From: Sulfotelmatobacter sp049792875 | Lineage (GTDB): Bacteria > Acidobacteriota > Terriglobia > Terriglobales > Acidobacteriaceae | Assembly: GCA_049792875.1 (NCBI GenBank) | Contig: JBARBI010000064.1 | Location: 38,028 to 102,027, forward strand | Length of the DNA stretch: 64,000 nucleotides | Direction of reading: 5' to 3' | Part shown: piece after piece, positions 34,735-42,867 of the stretch | Numbering within the stretch: position 1 is the first letter of the stretch | Layout of the letters: each line of letters opens with the position of its first letter | The notes under the pieces: model-generated | The model's input: only the letters and a program-made list of their open reading frames with translations | Databases searched by the model: none | Told to the model about the DNA's origin: nothing | Made by a program: the position numbers and the translations under genes

Positions 34735-36101
34735 GACACCAGCTCCAGCGGTGTCAGGTCACGATGGATCAAAACGTCCGCCTTGTTCCAGTCCAGGTCT
34801 TCGATGCGTTGGATCCGATCACACAGCTCCGTCAACATGCGGTCCTGCACCTGGCCCCGCCTCAAGGCAGTCGAGTACGGGATGCGGTGAAAAGTGACCA
34901 TTGCGTACTTGGGCACAAAAAGCTGCGGATATCGGGCCTCCAGGGCCAGTTCAACCTTCTTGCGAAACAGAAATCGCGGGTCGGCGACGCGATCTCTCAT
35001 CTCGCCGAAGTTCTCGACCGCCAGGTCAGCGATGGCGTCGGTGTTGACTTTTCGTCTCTCCTCGAATTCGCTGAAGACCCGCGCCCAGTCGGCTCCGTGC
35101 CGATTAAGCAGATCGAGCAGGCAGGTGCAGTCCTCAAACCCGCAGTTGATTCCCTGGCCAAAGAAAGGAACGATCGCATGCGCCGCGTCCCCCAGCAGCA
35201 GAACCCGCCCCCCAACATGCCATGGTGAGCACTTGATCGTCACCATCGACCCGGTAGGATTGGCGAAGAAGTTGTCAACCAAGTCCGGCATGAGGGGTAT
35301 CGCGTCCGGAAATCGTGACTGGAAGAACTCGGTCACTTCTGAATGCGTGGTCAACTGGGCAAAGCTATCCCGCCCCTCAAATGGCAGAAAAAGAATGCAT
35401 GCAAACGTCCCGTCAACATTGGGCAGCGCGATCAGCATGTAATTGCCTCGCGGCCAGATGTGCAGCGCATTCTTTTCTAGAACGTGCTGTCCGTTCGGGT
35501 CAGCCGGGATCGTGAGTTCTTTGTACCCATAGTCCAGGTACTGTTGCGAAAAGTTGAAACGATTCTGTTTCAGCATTTCGCCGCGAATCGCCGACGCCGA
35601 CCCATCACACCCAATGGTGACGCCTGAATCCAGACATCGGTCCTCGCCGGTTCGCTCATCCCGCAGGTGAACCGTTCCTGTTCTCAGGTCGATTCCGGTG
35701 CAACGCTGTTGGAACGAGATCTTTACCCCCTGCTCTTCGGCGGCATTCATCAGCGCAATATTCAGTTCGGCGCGCGAGATGGAATTAATGACTTCAGACT
35801 CGTCCTTGCCATACGGCTGAAACGCAAGCTCGGACGTGGCCGAGTGCATCATCCTTCCCTTCATCGCAATGACGATCTTCCGCATCTCGTTCCATAGTCC
35901 GGCTTCGGTCAAAGCATGAATCCCGCGTGTTGACAGGGCTAGATTGATCGACCGCCCGGCGCTCATTCGCACGTGGCGCATATCCGGCCGTCTCTCGTAG
36001 ATCTCCACACGGAATCCGCGCCGGACCAGACCGAGCGCCAGCAGCGGTCCATTGAGTCCGGCGCCAATCAGCGAAATGGTTTCGGCTTCGCGAATCATCA
36101 T
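34731..36101 (-). CDS. kmo: kynurenine 3-monooxygenase
   Basis: A 456-residue FAD hydroxylase. The FAD site is LIGAGLNGPLLALGL near residue 11 with IYERRPD at the end of the second strand, MSAGRSINLALSTRG near 46 is characteristic of Kmo, the second FAD motif is LLGDAAHAIVPFFGQGINCG near 310. It hydroxylates kynurenine to 3-hydroxykynurenine using NADPH and O2. It lies 39 bases after the fusion gene and overlaps kynU. Two ATG codons are adjacent at 36101 and 36098. Confidence 0.96.
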   Translation of the reverse strand: MMIREAETISLIGAGLNGPLLALGLVRRGFRVEIYERRPDMRHVRMSAGRSINLALSTRGIHALTEAGLWNEMRKIVIAMKGRMMHSATSELAFQPYGKDESEVINSISRAELNIALMNAAEEQGVKISFQQRCTGIDLRTGTVHLRDERTGEDRCLDSGVTIGCDGSASAIRGEMLKQNRFNFSQQYLDYGYKELTIPADPNGQHVLEKNALHIWPRGNYMLIALPNVDGTFACILFLPFEGRDSFAQLTTHSEVTEFFQSRFPDAIPLMPDLVDNFFANPTGSMVTIKCSPWHVGGRVLLLGDAAHAIVPFFGQGINCGFEDCTCLLDLLNRHGADWARVFSEFEERRKVNTDAIADLAVENFGEMRDRVADPRFLFRKKVELALEARYPQLFVPKYAMVTFHRIPYSTALRRGQVQDRMLTELCDRIQRIEDLDWNKADVLIHRDLTPLELVS

Positions 36102-36140
36102 GCAAAGAGGATGAACCCAGAGTCTGCGGCGGTCCTTCGC

Positions 36141-38009
36141 CTACTCGGTCAACAGCGTTCGGGCCTCCCACATTTCAGGGAAGAATTTCTTGTCCAGCGT
36201 ATGTTTCAAGTAAGAAGACCCTGCGCTTCCGCCCGTTCCCATGCGCACGCCAATCACGCGCTCCACCAGTTGAATGTGGCGCAGCCTCCAACTCACGACG
36301 AGTTCGTCAAACTCGGTGAGCCGTTCGCACACGTCGATCCAATCGCGGTGGCTGCGTTCGTCCCGGTATAGCGAGAGAACCGCCCGGGCACGCGCATCAA
36401 ATCGCTCGCGCTCACCTGCGTTGTCATTGACCTGCAACGTACCCATGGCTCGCAATGCGTCGAAGAAAACATCGTGCAGCGAAGGCTCACGCAGCCTGCG
36501 CTCCAGCAGAGCATGAGCTTCGGGCGTCGGCCGGTGATACCCCAACATCTTCTCGTCCTTCAAGCCGCATAGGAACTCTAACTCGCGAAACTGTTCCGAT
36601 TGAAATCCACTGGCCGGCTCGAGCTTGCCACGGAACGCCATAAAATGTGTGGGCAACATGGTCTCGAGGATCGTGAACTGCTCCACCAGCACGCGCATGA
36701 TTTCCGTGCAGCGCCGCAGCAATCGCGCCGCTTCATACACCTCGTCGCGAGACTTGGGGTTCGCTCCGGCTGCTCGCAGGTTCGCGACCACTGCGTCCAG
36801 ATCATGCAGCAATTCCTTGAACCACAATTCGTAAGTCTGGTGCACGATGATGAACAGCAACTCGTCGTGATGTTTTGGTGAAGACTGTGATTGCTGCAGC
36901 TTCAGCAACTCAGGGATCTTGAGATACGAACTGTAGGTAAGCTGCTCTCCCTGCGGTACGGCGAGTATGGCGGTGGCTGAAGGCGCTGTATCCGCGTCAC
37001 TCGCGGCGGTTCTCGTGCCCTTTAGGCCAAGAAACTCCACTGCATTCGTACCCAACAAGCGAGCCTTTGCCTGGTCGGTCAATTGACTCGATCGAATCAG
37101 CGTGCCCACTCGTTGCTCGCCCAGAGGGAAGGGATAGTCCGAGCCCAGCATCACGCGCTCCGCTCCCATGGTTTTCACCAGAAACTGCAGCGCGCAATCG
37201 TCGAACACCGCCGAATCTACGTAAAAGCGATTCAAGTAGCGACTGGGTGGGAATTCGCACACGCCGTGTGCCACCGGATGATGGTTCCAGGCATTTTCCA
37301 GCCGTCCCAACAGGAACGCGAAGCTTCCTCCGCCGTGGGCGAAGCAGATTCGCAAATTCTTCGGCAACTTGTCGAACGCTCCGCCGAGAATCATGGCTAC
37401 AATGCCCAGTTGCGTCTCCGCGGGCATGCCCACGGTCCACGGCATCATGTACCTGGGCATGCGCTCGGGACCCAGCATGTCCCAGGGATGAACCAGCACG
37501 GCCGCACCTTCATCCGCGCAGTGATGCAGGAAGGTCACGATGCCTGGGTCATCGAGATTTCTCTCTCCCACGTGATTGCCAATCTGCACTCCCACGTGGC
37601 CCGCACGCATGCAGCGGCTCAATTCTTTGCACGACGCGTCCACGTCCTGCAACGGAACCTGGCACAAAGACTTCAGCCGGGCCTTGCCCTGCGCGCACAG
37701 TTCCAGCGCAGCATCGTTGAACAAACGTGCACAATCCAGCGCATGTTCCACAGGACGTTGGTATGCAAACAGTACTGGCGTTGCCGAGAGCACTTGCACC
37801 TCGACGCCGTCGCGATCCATTTCGCGGAGTCGCACCTCGGGATCCCAGCACGCGGAATAAATCTGGCGGAAGAATCGATCGCCCACCATGATCTCCGCCT
37901 TCCCGGCCTCGGTGTGCTTGATCCACGGCCAGTTGGGGGTTCCGTAGCGCGCCGCCAGATCCGGCCAGGTGCGCGGAAAAAAGTGGTTATGGATGTCGAT
38001 GACTGGCAT
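36141..38009 (-). CDS. ACMS decarboxylase - tryptophan 2,3-dioxygenase fusion
   Basis: One uninterrupted 622-residue frame carries two complete enzymes. Residues 1-330 are 2-amino-3-carboxymuconate-6-semialdehyde decarboxylase: His7/His9 in IDIHNHFF, His174 in VHPWDMLG, His225 in CFAHGGGSF and Asp291 in GSDYPFPLGE, the full zinc/catalytic set. After a ~25-residue Ala/Thr/Pro linker, residues ~356-622 are tryptophan 2,3-dioxygenase: HHDELLFIIVHQTYELWFK with the distal His390, FRGKLEPASGFQS with Arg460, heme-ligand His578 in WRLRHIQLVERVIG, then GTGGSAGSSYL. TDO opens tryptophan (step 1), ACMSD acts four enzymes later. The ATG shares one base with the stop of the upstream dioxygenase gene (TAATG). 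Confidence 0.93.
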   Translation of the reverse strand: MPVIDIHNHFFPRTWPDLAARYGTPNWPWIKHTEAGKAEIMVGDRFFRQIYSACWDPEVRLREMDRDGVEVQVLSATPVLFAYQRPVEHALDCARLFNDAALELCAQGKARLKSLCQVPLQDVDASCKELSRCMRAGHVGVQIGNHVGERNLDDPGIVTFLHHCADEGAAVLVHPWDMLGPERMPRYMMPWTVGMPAETQLGIVAMILGGAFDKLPKNLRICFAHGGGSFAFLLGRLENAWNHHPVAHGVCEFPPSRYLNRFYVDSAVFDDCALQFLVKTMGAERVMLGSDYPFPLGEQRVGTLIRSSQLTDQAKARLLGTNAVEFLGLKGTRTAASDADTAPSATAILAVPQGEQLTYSSYLKIPELLKLQQSQSSPKHHDELLFIIVHQTYELWFKELLHDLDAVVANLRAAGANPKSRDEVYEAARLLRRCTEIMRVLVEQFTILETMLPTHFMAFRGKLEPASGFQSEQFRELEFLCGLKDEKMLGYHRPTPEAHALLERRLREPSLHDVFFDALRAMGTLQVNDNAGERERFDARARAVLSLYRDERSHRDWIDVCERLTEFDELVVSWRLRHIQLVERVIGVRMGTGGSAGSSYLKHTLDKKFFPEMWEARTLLTE

Positions 38010-38542
38010 TACAGTTTGCCGGGGTGAACTGCGCCGCAGTGTTTGCACTTGCGCAGATTCTCATTGCTGTAGAACTGCTCAAACAGGGGCGGCAAATCAC
38101 GAACGATGCTTTTCAGTTTCACTTCCGCGCGATGCACCCGTTGATGACATTTCTGGCAATACCACTCGAACCCATCCAGCACTCCCTCCGGTCGCGGCAT
38201 CTCGACCACCACGCCGATGCTGCCTTCCTGCAACCGCTGTGGCGAATGGCGCATGTGCTTGGGAAGTAAAAATATCTCGCCCTCCTTGATCGGAATCTCG
38301 AGGGGAGGCTTGCCCGGCGTCTCCATGATGCGCAGAAAGATGTTTCCTTTCAACTGATAGAAAAATTCCTCAGTCGGATCATCGTGATAATCGCGCCGGT
38401 GGTTGGGGCCACCAACCACGGTTACCATCATCTCGCCGTCCTCCCACACCTGCGCATTGCCCACGGGCGGCTTGAACTTCTCTTTATTCTCTTCGATCCA
38501 GGCCTGAAAATTGAACGCCTTGAGACCCTTGATGGAGGGCAT
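38009..38542 (-). CDS. 3-hydroxyanthranilate 3,4-dioxygenase
   Basis: A 177-residue cupin. VVGGPNHRRDYHDDPTEEFF near 42 holds the Fe-binding His and Glu, with a further His in LLPKHMRHSPQR near 95. The C terminus carries the rubredoxin-like metal site WYCQKCHQ and KCKHCGAVH found in bacterial NbaC/HAO but not in the animal enzyme. It opens 3-hydroxyanthranilate to ACMS, the substrate of the decarboxylase domain encoded immediately downstream. GGAG lies just before the ATG. Confidence 0.95.
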   Translation of the reverse strand: MPSIKGLKAFNFQAWIEENKEKFKPPVGNAQVWEDGEMMVTVVGGPNHRRDYHDDPTEEFFYQLKGNIFLRIMETPGKPPLEIPIKEGEIFLLPKHMRHSPQRLQEGSIGVVVEMPRPEGVLDGFEWYCQKCHQRVHRAEVKLKSIVRDLPPLFEQFYSNENLRKCKHCGAVHPGKL

Positions 38543-38550
38543 TAGGACTC

Positions 38551-38997
38551 CTATTTCTCCGGCTTGTATGCCATAGCCCGAATTTCGATCAGTAAATGCG
38601 GATGAGGCAGCTGGTGCACCGCTACGGTGGTTCGAGCCGGCCCGTCGTTACCGAAGTATTTACCATACACCTCGTTGTATCCTGCGAAATCGTTCATGTT
38701 GACCAGATAGGTCGTCACTTCGACGACATCCTTCAGTTGCGCGCCCACGCTTCCGAGAATATCGCGCACGTTCTCGATGACGGCCCGCGTCTGCGCACGA
38801 ATATCGAGACTCGTCGTTCCGAATTCATCGACTTCTGCGCCCGTAATCGAGTTATCGGCACGGCGCGCGCTCGTCCCCGACACAAGGAGGAAGTCACCCG
38901 CGCGCTTGACGTGCGGGTACTTGCCGCGTGGTTTCGCCTTCCCCGCGATTATCTTACTTTCGACTTTCCCCCTGCGTGCACTACCGCTCGTCTCCAC
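38551..38997 (-). CDS. 2-aminomuconate deaminase, RidA family
   Basis: A 148-residue RidA/YjgF-like protein: KRAGDFLLVSGTSARR near 31, TRAVIENVRDILGSVG near 70, VVEVTTYLVNMNDFAGYNEVY near 90 (shown in parts), and ARTTVAVHQLPHPHLLIEIRA near 120. In kynurenine meta-cleavage clusters this family member removes ammonia from 2-aminomuconate. Its place between the semialdehyde dehydrogenase and HAO genes supports that. The start is a GTG at 38997 preceded by GAGG. Confidence 0.88.
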   Translation of the reverse strand: METSGSARRGKVESKIIAGKAKPRGKYPHVKRAGDFLLVSGTSARRADNSITGAEVDEFGTTSLDIRAQTRAVIENVRDILGSVGAQLKDVVEVTTYLVNMNDFAGYNEVYGKYFGNDGPARTTVAVHQLPHPHLLIEIRAMAYKPEK

Positions 38998-39004
38998 CAG
39001 ATCC

Positions 39005-40480
39005 TCACAGCCGAATGCAAACGTTGTTCAACTCCGAATAAAAATTCAGGGAATGGATGCCGCCTTCCCGTCCAATTCCGGAAAGCCCCATCCCGCCAAA
39101 AGGAGTTCGCAAATCCCGCAGGAACCAGCAATTCACCCACGTGATGCCCGCATTCATCTGCTGCGCCACGCGGTGACCGCGCTTCAGATTCGTCGTCCAG
39201 ATCGATGCGGCCAAGCCGTACTTGCTGTCGTTCGCCATCTCGACCGCTTCCTCCACCGTGTCGAAGGGGGCAACATGGCACACCGGACCGAAAATTTCCT
39301 CCTTCACGGAGCGCGCCGATTCCGGCAACCCAGTATAGATCGTTGGCTGCACGTAAAAACCCCGGTCGAGCGCATTGCCAAACTGAGGAATGCCCCCTCC
39401 CGTTACCGCCGTTGCTCCTTCTTCGCGTGCCAACCGATAGTAAGAAAGCACTTTCTCACGATGCTGGGCCGAAATCAGCGGACCAAGATCCGTGGTCTCT
39501 TCTAGCGGAGATCCAATGCGCAGACTTTCCGCCCTGCGCTTCAACGCCTCGACGAACCGGAAAAAGATCGCGCGTTCAACATAGACTCGTTCGGCACACA
39601 GGCAAATCTGCCCGGTGTTGAGGAACGCGGCCTCACTGATCCCCGTTACCGCCTCCTCAAAATCACAGTCGGCGAACACGATCGCGGCATTCTTACCACC
39701 GAGTTCAAAGGAGACTGGCTTTACCGAAGCGGCGACGGTCCTCATAATCGCGGCTCCCGTTTGCGACTCACCGGTGAAGGTCACGGCATTGACATCCGGA
39801 TGCTGCGTAAGAAACTCTCCCGCTGAGTTCGGCCCGAACCCGTGGACGACGTTGTAGACTCCGTCAGGAATTTCGGCCTGCTTCATCACCTCGGCGAGCA
39901 GCGTCGCGGTTGCCGGAGTTTCCTCGGAGGGTTTCACAACCACCGTATTACCGCATGCCAAGGCGGGCGCAACCTTCCACGTCAGCAGGAGCAATGGCAG
40001 GTTCCAGGGAGTGATAATCGCCACGACGCCGAGAGGTTTGCGAACAGCGTAGTTCAGCGCGCTTTTGCCGTCTGGAGTTTCCGTCTGAAAGGATTCCTGG
40101 CCCGCGGTCTTAATCATGTCGGCGAACACGCGGAAATTTGCCGCGGCGCGAGGAACATCCAGCCTGGAAGCAAGCGCCACCGGCTTGCCCGTATCCGCCA
40201 CCTCGGCTGCGACGAAGCAATCGAACCGCGCTTCGATCGCGTCGGCCACTTTATGCAGCCGCGTAGCGCGTTCGCGGATCCCCCACCGGCCCCACTCTCC
40301 TCGCAACGCCTTTCGAGCCGCCCGCACCGCGTCATCGACCAAGCCTTGATCCGCCTCCGTGACTTGGGCAAGCACGCTGCCATCCGCGGGATTGACGTCG
40401 ACGAACTCCCGTTTCCCGCGTACGAACTGCCCGTCGATGTAATTCAGGATGGACTTCAATTGCTCGCGACCCCGCCGCAT
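39005..40480 (-). CDS. 2-aminomuconate-6-semialdehyde dehydrogenase
   Basis: A 491-residue ALDH of the hydroxymuconic/aminomuconic semialdehyde group: NYIDGQFVRG at the start, TPWNLPLLLLTWKVAPALACG near 150, the catalytic Glu in FELGGKNAA near 250, the catalytic Cys in NTGQICLCAERV near 284 and PFGGMGLSGIGREGG near 465. It oxidises 2-aminomuconate semialdehyde, made by the ACMSD domain, to 2-aminomuconate with NAD+. It is the first gene of the kynurenine operon and starts 44 bases after rfbD on the same strand, so readthrough from the rhamnose genes is possible. Confidence 0.93.
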   Translation of the reverse strand: MRRGREQLKSILNYIDGQFVRGKREFVDVNPADGSVLAQVTEADQGLVDDAVRAARKALRGEWGRWGIRERATRLHKVADAIEARFDCFVAAEVADTGKPVALASRLDVPRAAANFRVFADMIKTAGQESFQTETPDGKSALNYAVRKPLGVVAIITPWNLPLLLLTWKVAPALACGNTVVVKPSEETPATATLLAEVMKQAEIPDGVYNVVHGFGPNSAGEFLTQHPDVNAVTFTGESQTGAAIMRTVAASVKPVSFELGGKNAAIVFADCDFEEAVTGISEAAFLNTGQICLCAERVYVERAIFFRFVEALKRRAESLRIGSPLEETTDLGPLISAQHREKVLSYYRLAREEGATAVTGGGIPQFGNALDRGFYVQPTIYTGLPESARSVKEEIFGPVCHVAPFDTVEEAVEMANDSKYGLAASIWTTNLKRGHRVAQQMNAGITWVNCWFLRDLRTPFGGMGLSGIGREGGIHSLNFYSELNNVCIRL

Positions 40481-40524
40481 CGTAACAGCCCCACGTCAGG
40501 CGAAGCAACGCCCGAGCAGGAAGA

Positions 40525-41361
40525 TCACCCTTTCCGTTCCTGCAAATAGCGCTGCAGTGCATCCTGCCAGGTGGGCACGGTAATTCCATGCTGTTGCAGG
40601 CTCTTCTCCGACAGGACGGAATACGCCGGACGCGGTGCTGGACGTGCCATTTGCCGGCTGCTGATCGGACGCACCTCGGTGGCCAGTCCCGCTCCCTTTA
40701 CGATCTCGCGCGCAAACTCAAACCACGAACAATCGCCGGCGTTCGTCACATGCACGATTCCGCTGGCGTCCTTGCGGCATAACCCGATGATCGCCCTTGC
40801 GAGATCTACGGAATACGTCGGACATCCCCGCTGGTCGTTAACCACATCCAATACTGGTCGACTCGCTGCCAGCTTCAGGATTGTGTCGGGAAAACACTTC
40901 CCGCCCGTCCCAAACAGCCACGAAGTGCGGACGACACAACACGCGGGCAGCACTTCCAGCAACCGGACTTCTGCCTCCGCTTTCGACCGTCCGTAAACGC
41001 TTTGGGGATTGCGCACATCCGTAGTTTCGTACGGCGATGTCTTCTTTCCCTCGAATACATAATCAGAGCTGAGAAAGGCCAGATTCGCATCCGCCTGCTT
41101 CGCAGCCTGGGCGACACTGACAGCCCCATCCCGGTTGACCGCAAAAGCAAGATCCGGATGATTTTCGCAACCGTCCACGTCGGTATAGGCCGCCGCCAGC
41201 ACAATCCATTCTGGACGAGCCTTCTCCACTACTTCCCGCACTTTGTCCGCGTCACGAATGTCTACGTCGCGCGAAGTAACACCGACTACTTCGTCTCCGA
41301 CCCATTCGCGCATCAACGCCTTGCCCAGAAGGCCCGACGCGCCAAAAATCAGGGCTCTCAT
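40525..41361 (-). CDS. rfbD: dTDP-4-dehydrorhamnose reductase
   Basis: A 278-residue extended SDR enzyme with the N-terminal GASGLLGKAL, VLAAAYTDVDGCE near 55, FLSSDYVFEGKK near 97, catalytic SVYGRSKAEAE near 122 and QRGCPTYSVDLA near 180. It makes dTDP-L-rhamnose, the last step of the pathway encoded by rfbB, rfbA and rfbC just upstream on the same strand. Rhamnose would go to surface polysaccharide; no polymer genes are adjacent apart from a decayed glycosyltransferase. Confidence 0.95.
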   Translation of the reverse strand: MRALIFGASGLLGKALMREWVGDEVVGVTSRDVDIRDADKVREVVEKARPEWIVLAAAYTDVDGCENHPDLAFAVNRDGAVSVAQAAKQADANLAFLSSDYVFEGKKTSPYETTDVRNPQSVYGRSKAEAEVRLLEVLPACCVVRTSWLFGTGGKCFPDTILKLAASRPVLDVVNDQRGCPTYSVDLARAIIGLCRKDASGIVHVTNAGDCSWFEFAREIVKGAGLATEVRPISSRQMARPAPRPAYSVLSEKSLQQHGITVPTWQDALQRYLQERKG

Positions 41362-41379
41362 TTGGGTGATTTCCTGCGA

Positions 41380-41931
41380 TTATTCGAACGTCTCGGCTTC
41401 ACGAAGAGCGACGCCAAGCTGATCTTTGGCGGACACGATGGGCTCGCCTTCCAGTTCCCAGTCAATCTTCAAGTCGGGATCATCCCACGCCAGGGTTCGT
41501 TCATGTTCCGGAGCATAGTAGTCGGTCGCTTTGTAGACCACCTGCGCCTTCTCCGAAGTCACGCGAAATCCGTGCGCGAATCCGGCCGGGATCCACAGCA
41601 TACGCTTGTTCTCGCCCGACAGACGCACAGCCTCCCATCCGCCAAACGCTGGAGAACTCCGGCGTAGATCCACCGCGACGTCAAGGATCTCGCCCTCTAC
41701 CACACGCACGAGTTTCCCCTGCGCCTGTTTGATCTGATAATGCAGCCCGCGCAATACATTGCGCCGTGAGCTGGAATGATTGTCCTGCACGAACCGCTCT
41801 CCGATACCCAACTCCGCAAAGACCTTCTCGTTGTAGCTTTCCAGGAAGAATCCTCGTTCGTCGCCAAACACGCGTGGCTCCAGAATGAAGGCACCGGGCA
41901 GTGAGGTCGCAATTTTCCTGATTGCATCCAT
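41380..41931 (-). CDS. rfbC: dTDP-4-dehydrorhamnose 3,5-epimerase
   Basis: A 183-residue cupin: PRVFGDERGFFLESYN near 20, FVQDNHSSSRRNVLRGLHYQ near 48 with the catalytic His, LVRVVEGEILDVAVDLR near 73 and WIPAGFAHGF near 118. Length fits RmlC. The ATG at 41931 is chosen because it gives the family N terminus; a longer frame would run into rfbA. Confidence 0.95.
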   Translation of the reverse strand: MDAIRKIATSLPGAFILEPRVFGDERGFFLESYNEKVFAELGIGERFVQDNHSSSRRNVLRGLHYQIKQAQGKLVRVVEGEILDVAVDLRRSSPAFGGWEAVRLSGENKRMLWIPAGFAHGFRVTSEKAQVVYKATDYYAPEHERTLAWDDPDLKIDWELEGEPIVSAKDQLGVALREAETFE

Positions 41932-41962
41932 CGCTCGCCGCGTTTCTGGAATGGCGGTCACC

Positions 41963-42856
41963 TCAGAATACCCTTTCTCGCAAGAGTTGCAGCAGGTACG
42001 CGCCATAGCTGCTGTTTTTCATCGTGCTGGCGATCGTTTCCACCTGAGCCGCGGTAATGTAACCGGAGCGGTAAGCGATTTCCTCCGGACACGCCACCAT
42101 CAACCCCTGCCGCTTTTCAATGGCCTGAATGTAGAGCGCGGCATCCATCAACGATTCATGCGTGCCCGTATCCAACCACGCCATGCCGCGCCCCATCACG
42201 ACAACCTCCAACTGGCCGTTCTTCAAGTAGGCTCGGTTCACGTCGGTGATCTCGAGTTCGCCGCGCGCGCTCGGTTTCAGCGATTTCGCAATCCCTACCA
42301 CCTGGCGATCGTAGAAATAGAGCCCGGTCACGGCATATCGCGACTTCGGCTGCTTCGGCTTTTCCTCGATGCTTAGAGCACGTCCGCTGGGATCAAACTC
42401 CACCACTCCGTAACGCTCCGGATCATGCACCGGGTATGCGAAAACCCGGGCACCCTGCAGGTGATTGGCCGCCTCTCGCAGATCTTTGGCAAGATCATGT
42501 CCGTAAAAGATGTTGTCTCCCAGCACCAGCGCACAGGGACTGCCATCCAGAAACTCTTCCGCCAGCAGCAGTGCCTGTGCGATTCCCTCCGGCTTCGCCT
42601 GCACCTTGTACCGTAGGCGAATGCCGTACTGACTCCCATCCTGCAGGAGCGCCTGAAATTTGGGAACATCGTCGGGAGTCGAAATCACCAAGATGTCCCG
42701 GATTCCCGCCAGCATCAAGGTGCACAGCGGGTAATAAATCATGGGCTTGTTGTAGACGGGAAGCAGACTTTTTCCCATCGCGTGCGTGACGGGATACAGA
42801 CGCGTGCCCGAGCCTCCCGCCAGGATGATGCCTTTGTATTGCGTGATTTCGCTCAT
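41963..42856 (-). CDS. rfbA: glucose-1-phosphate thymidylyltransferase
   Basis: The 297-residue nucleotidyltransferase begins KGIILAGGSGTRLYPVT with the dTTP-binding loop, followed by SKQLLPVYDKPM-like KSLLPVYNKPMIYYPL, VLGDNIFYG near 110, EEKPKQPKSRYAVTGLYFYD near 160 and GRGMAWLDTGTHESL near 220. It forms dTDP-glucose. In this copy the first block reads GKSLLPV rather than the common SKQLLPV. The ATG at 42856 lies 11 bases after the rfbB stop. Confidence 0.95.
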   Translation of the reverse strand: MSEITQYKGIILAGGSGTRLYPVTHAMGKSLLPVYNKPMIYYPLCTLMLAGIRDILVISTPDDVPKFQALLQDGSQYGIRLRYKVQAKPEGIAQALLLAEEFLDGSPCALVLGDNIFYGHDLAKDLREAANHLQGARVFAYPVHDPERYGVVEFDPSGRALSIEEKPKQPKSRYAVTGLYFYDRQVVGIAKSLKPSARGELEITDVNRAYLKNGQLEVVVMGRGMAWLDTGTHESLMDAALYIQAIEKRQGLMVACPEEIAYRSGYITAAQVETIASTMKNSSYGAYLLQLLRERVF

Positions 42857-42867
42857 GATTCGATCGG

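Noticed and set aside
36920..37010. Possibility that the ACMSD-TDO fusion is two genes with a missed start
   Set aside because: No stop codon separates the domains, no ribosome binding site precedes an internal ATG in the linker, and the frame is continuous; the fusion reading is the simpler one from this sequence.
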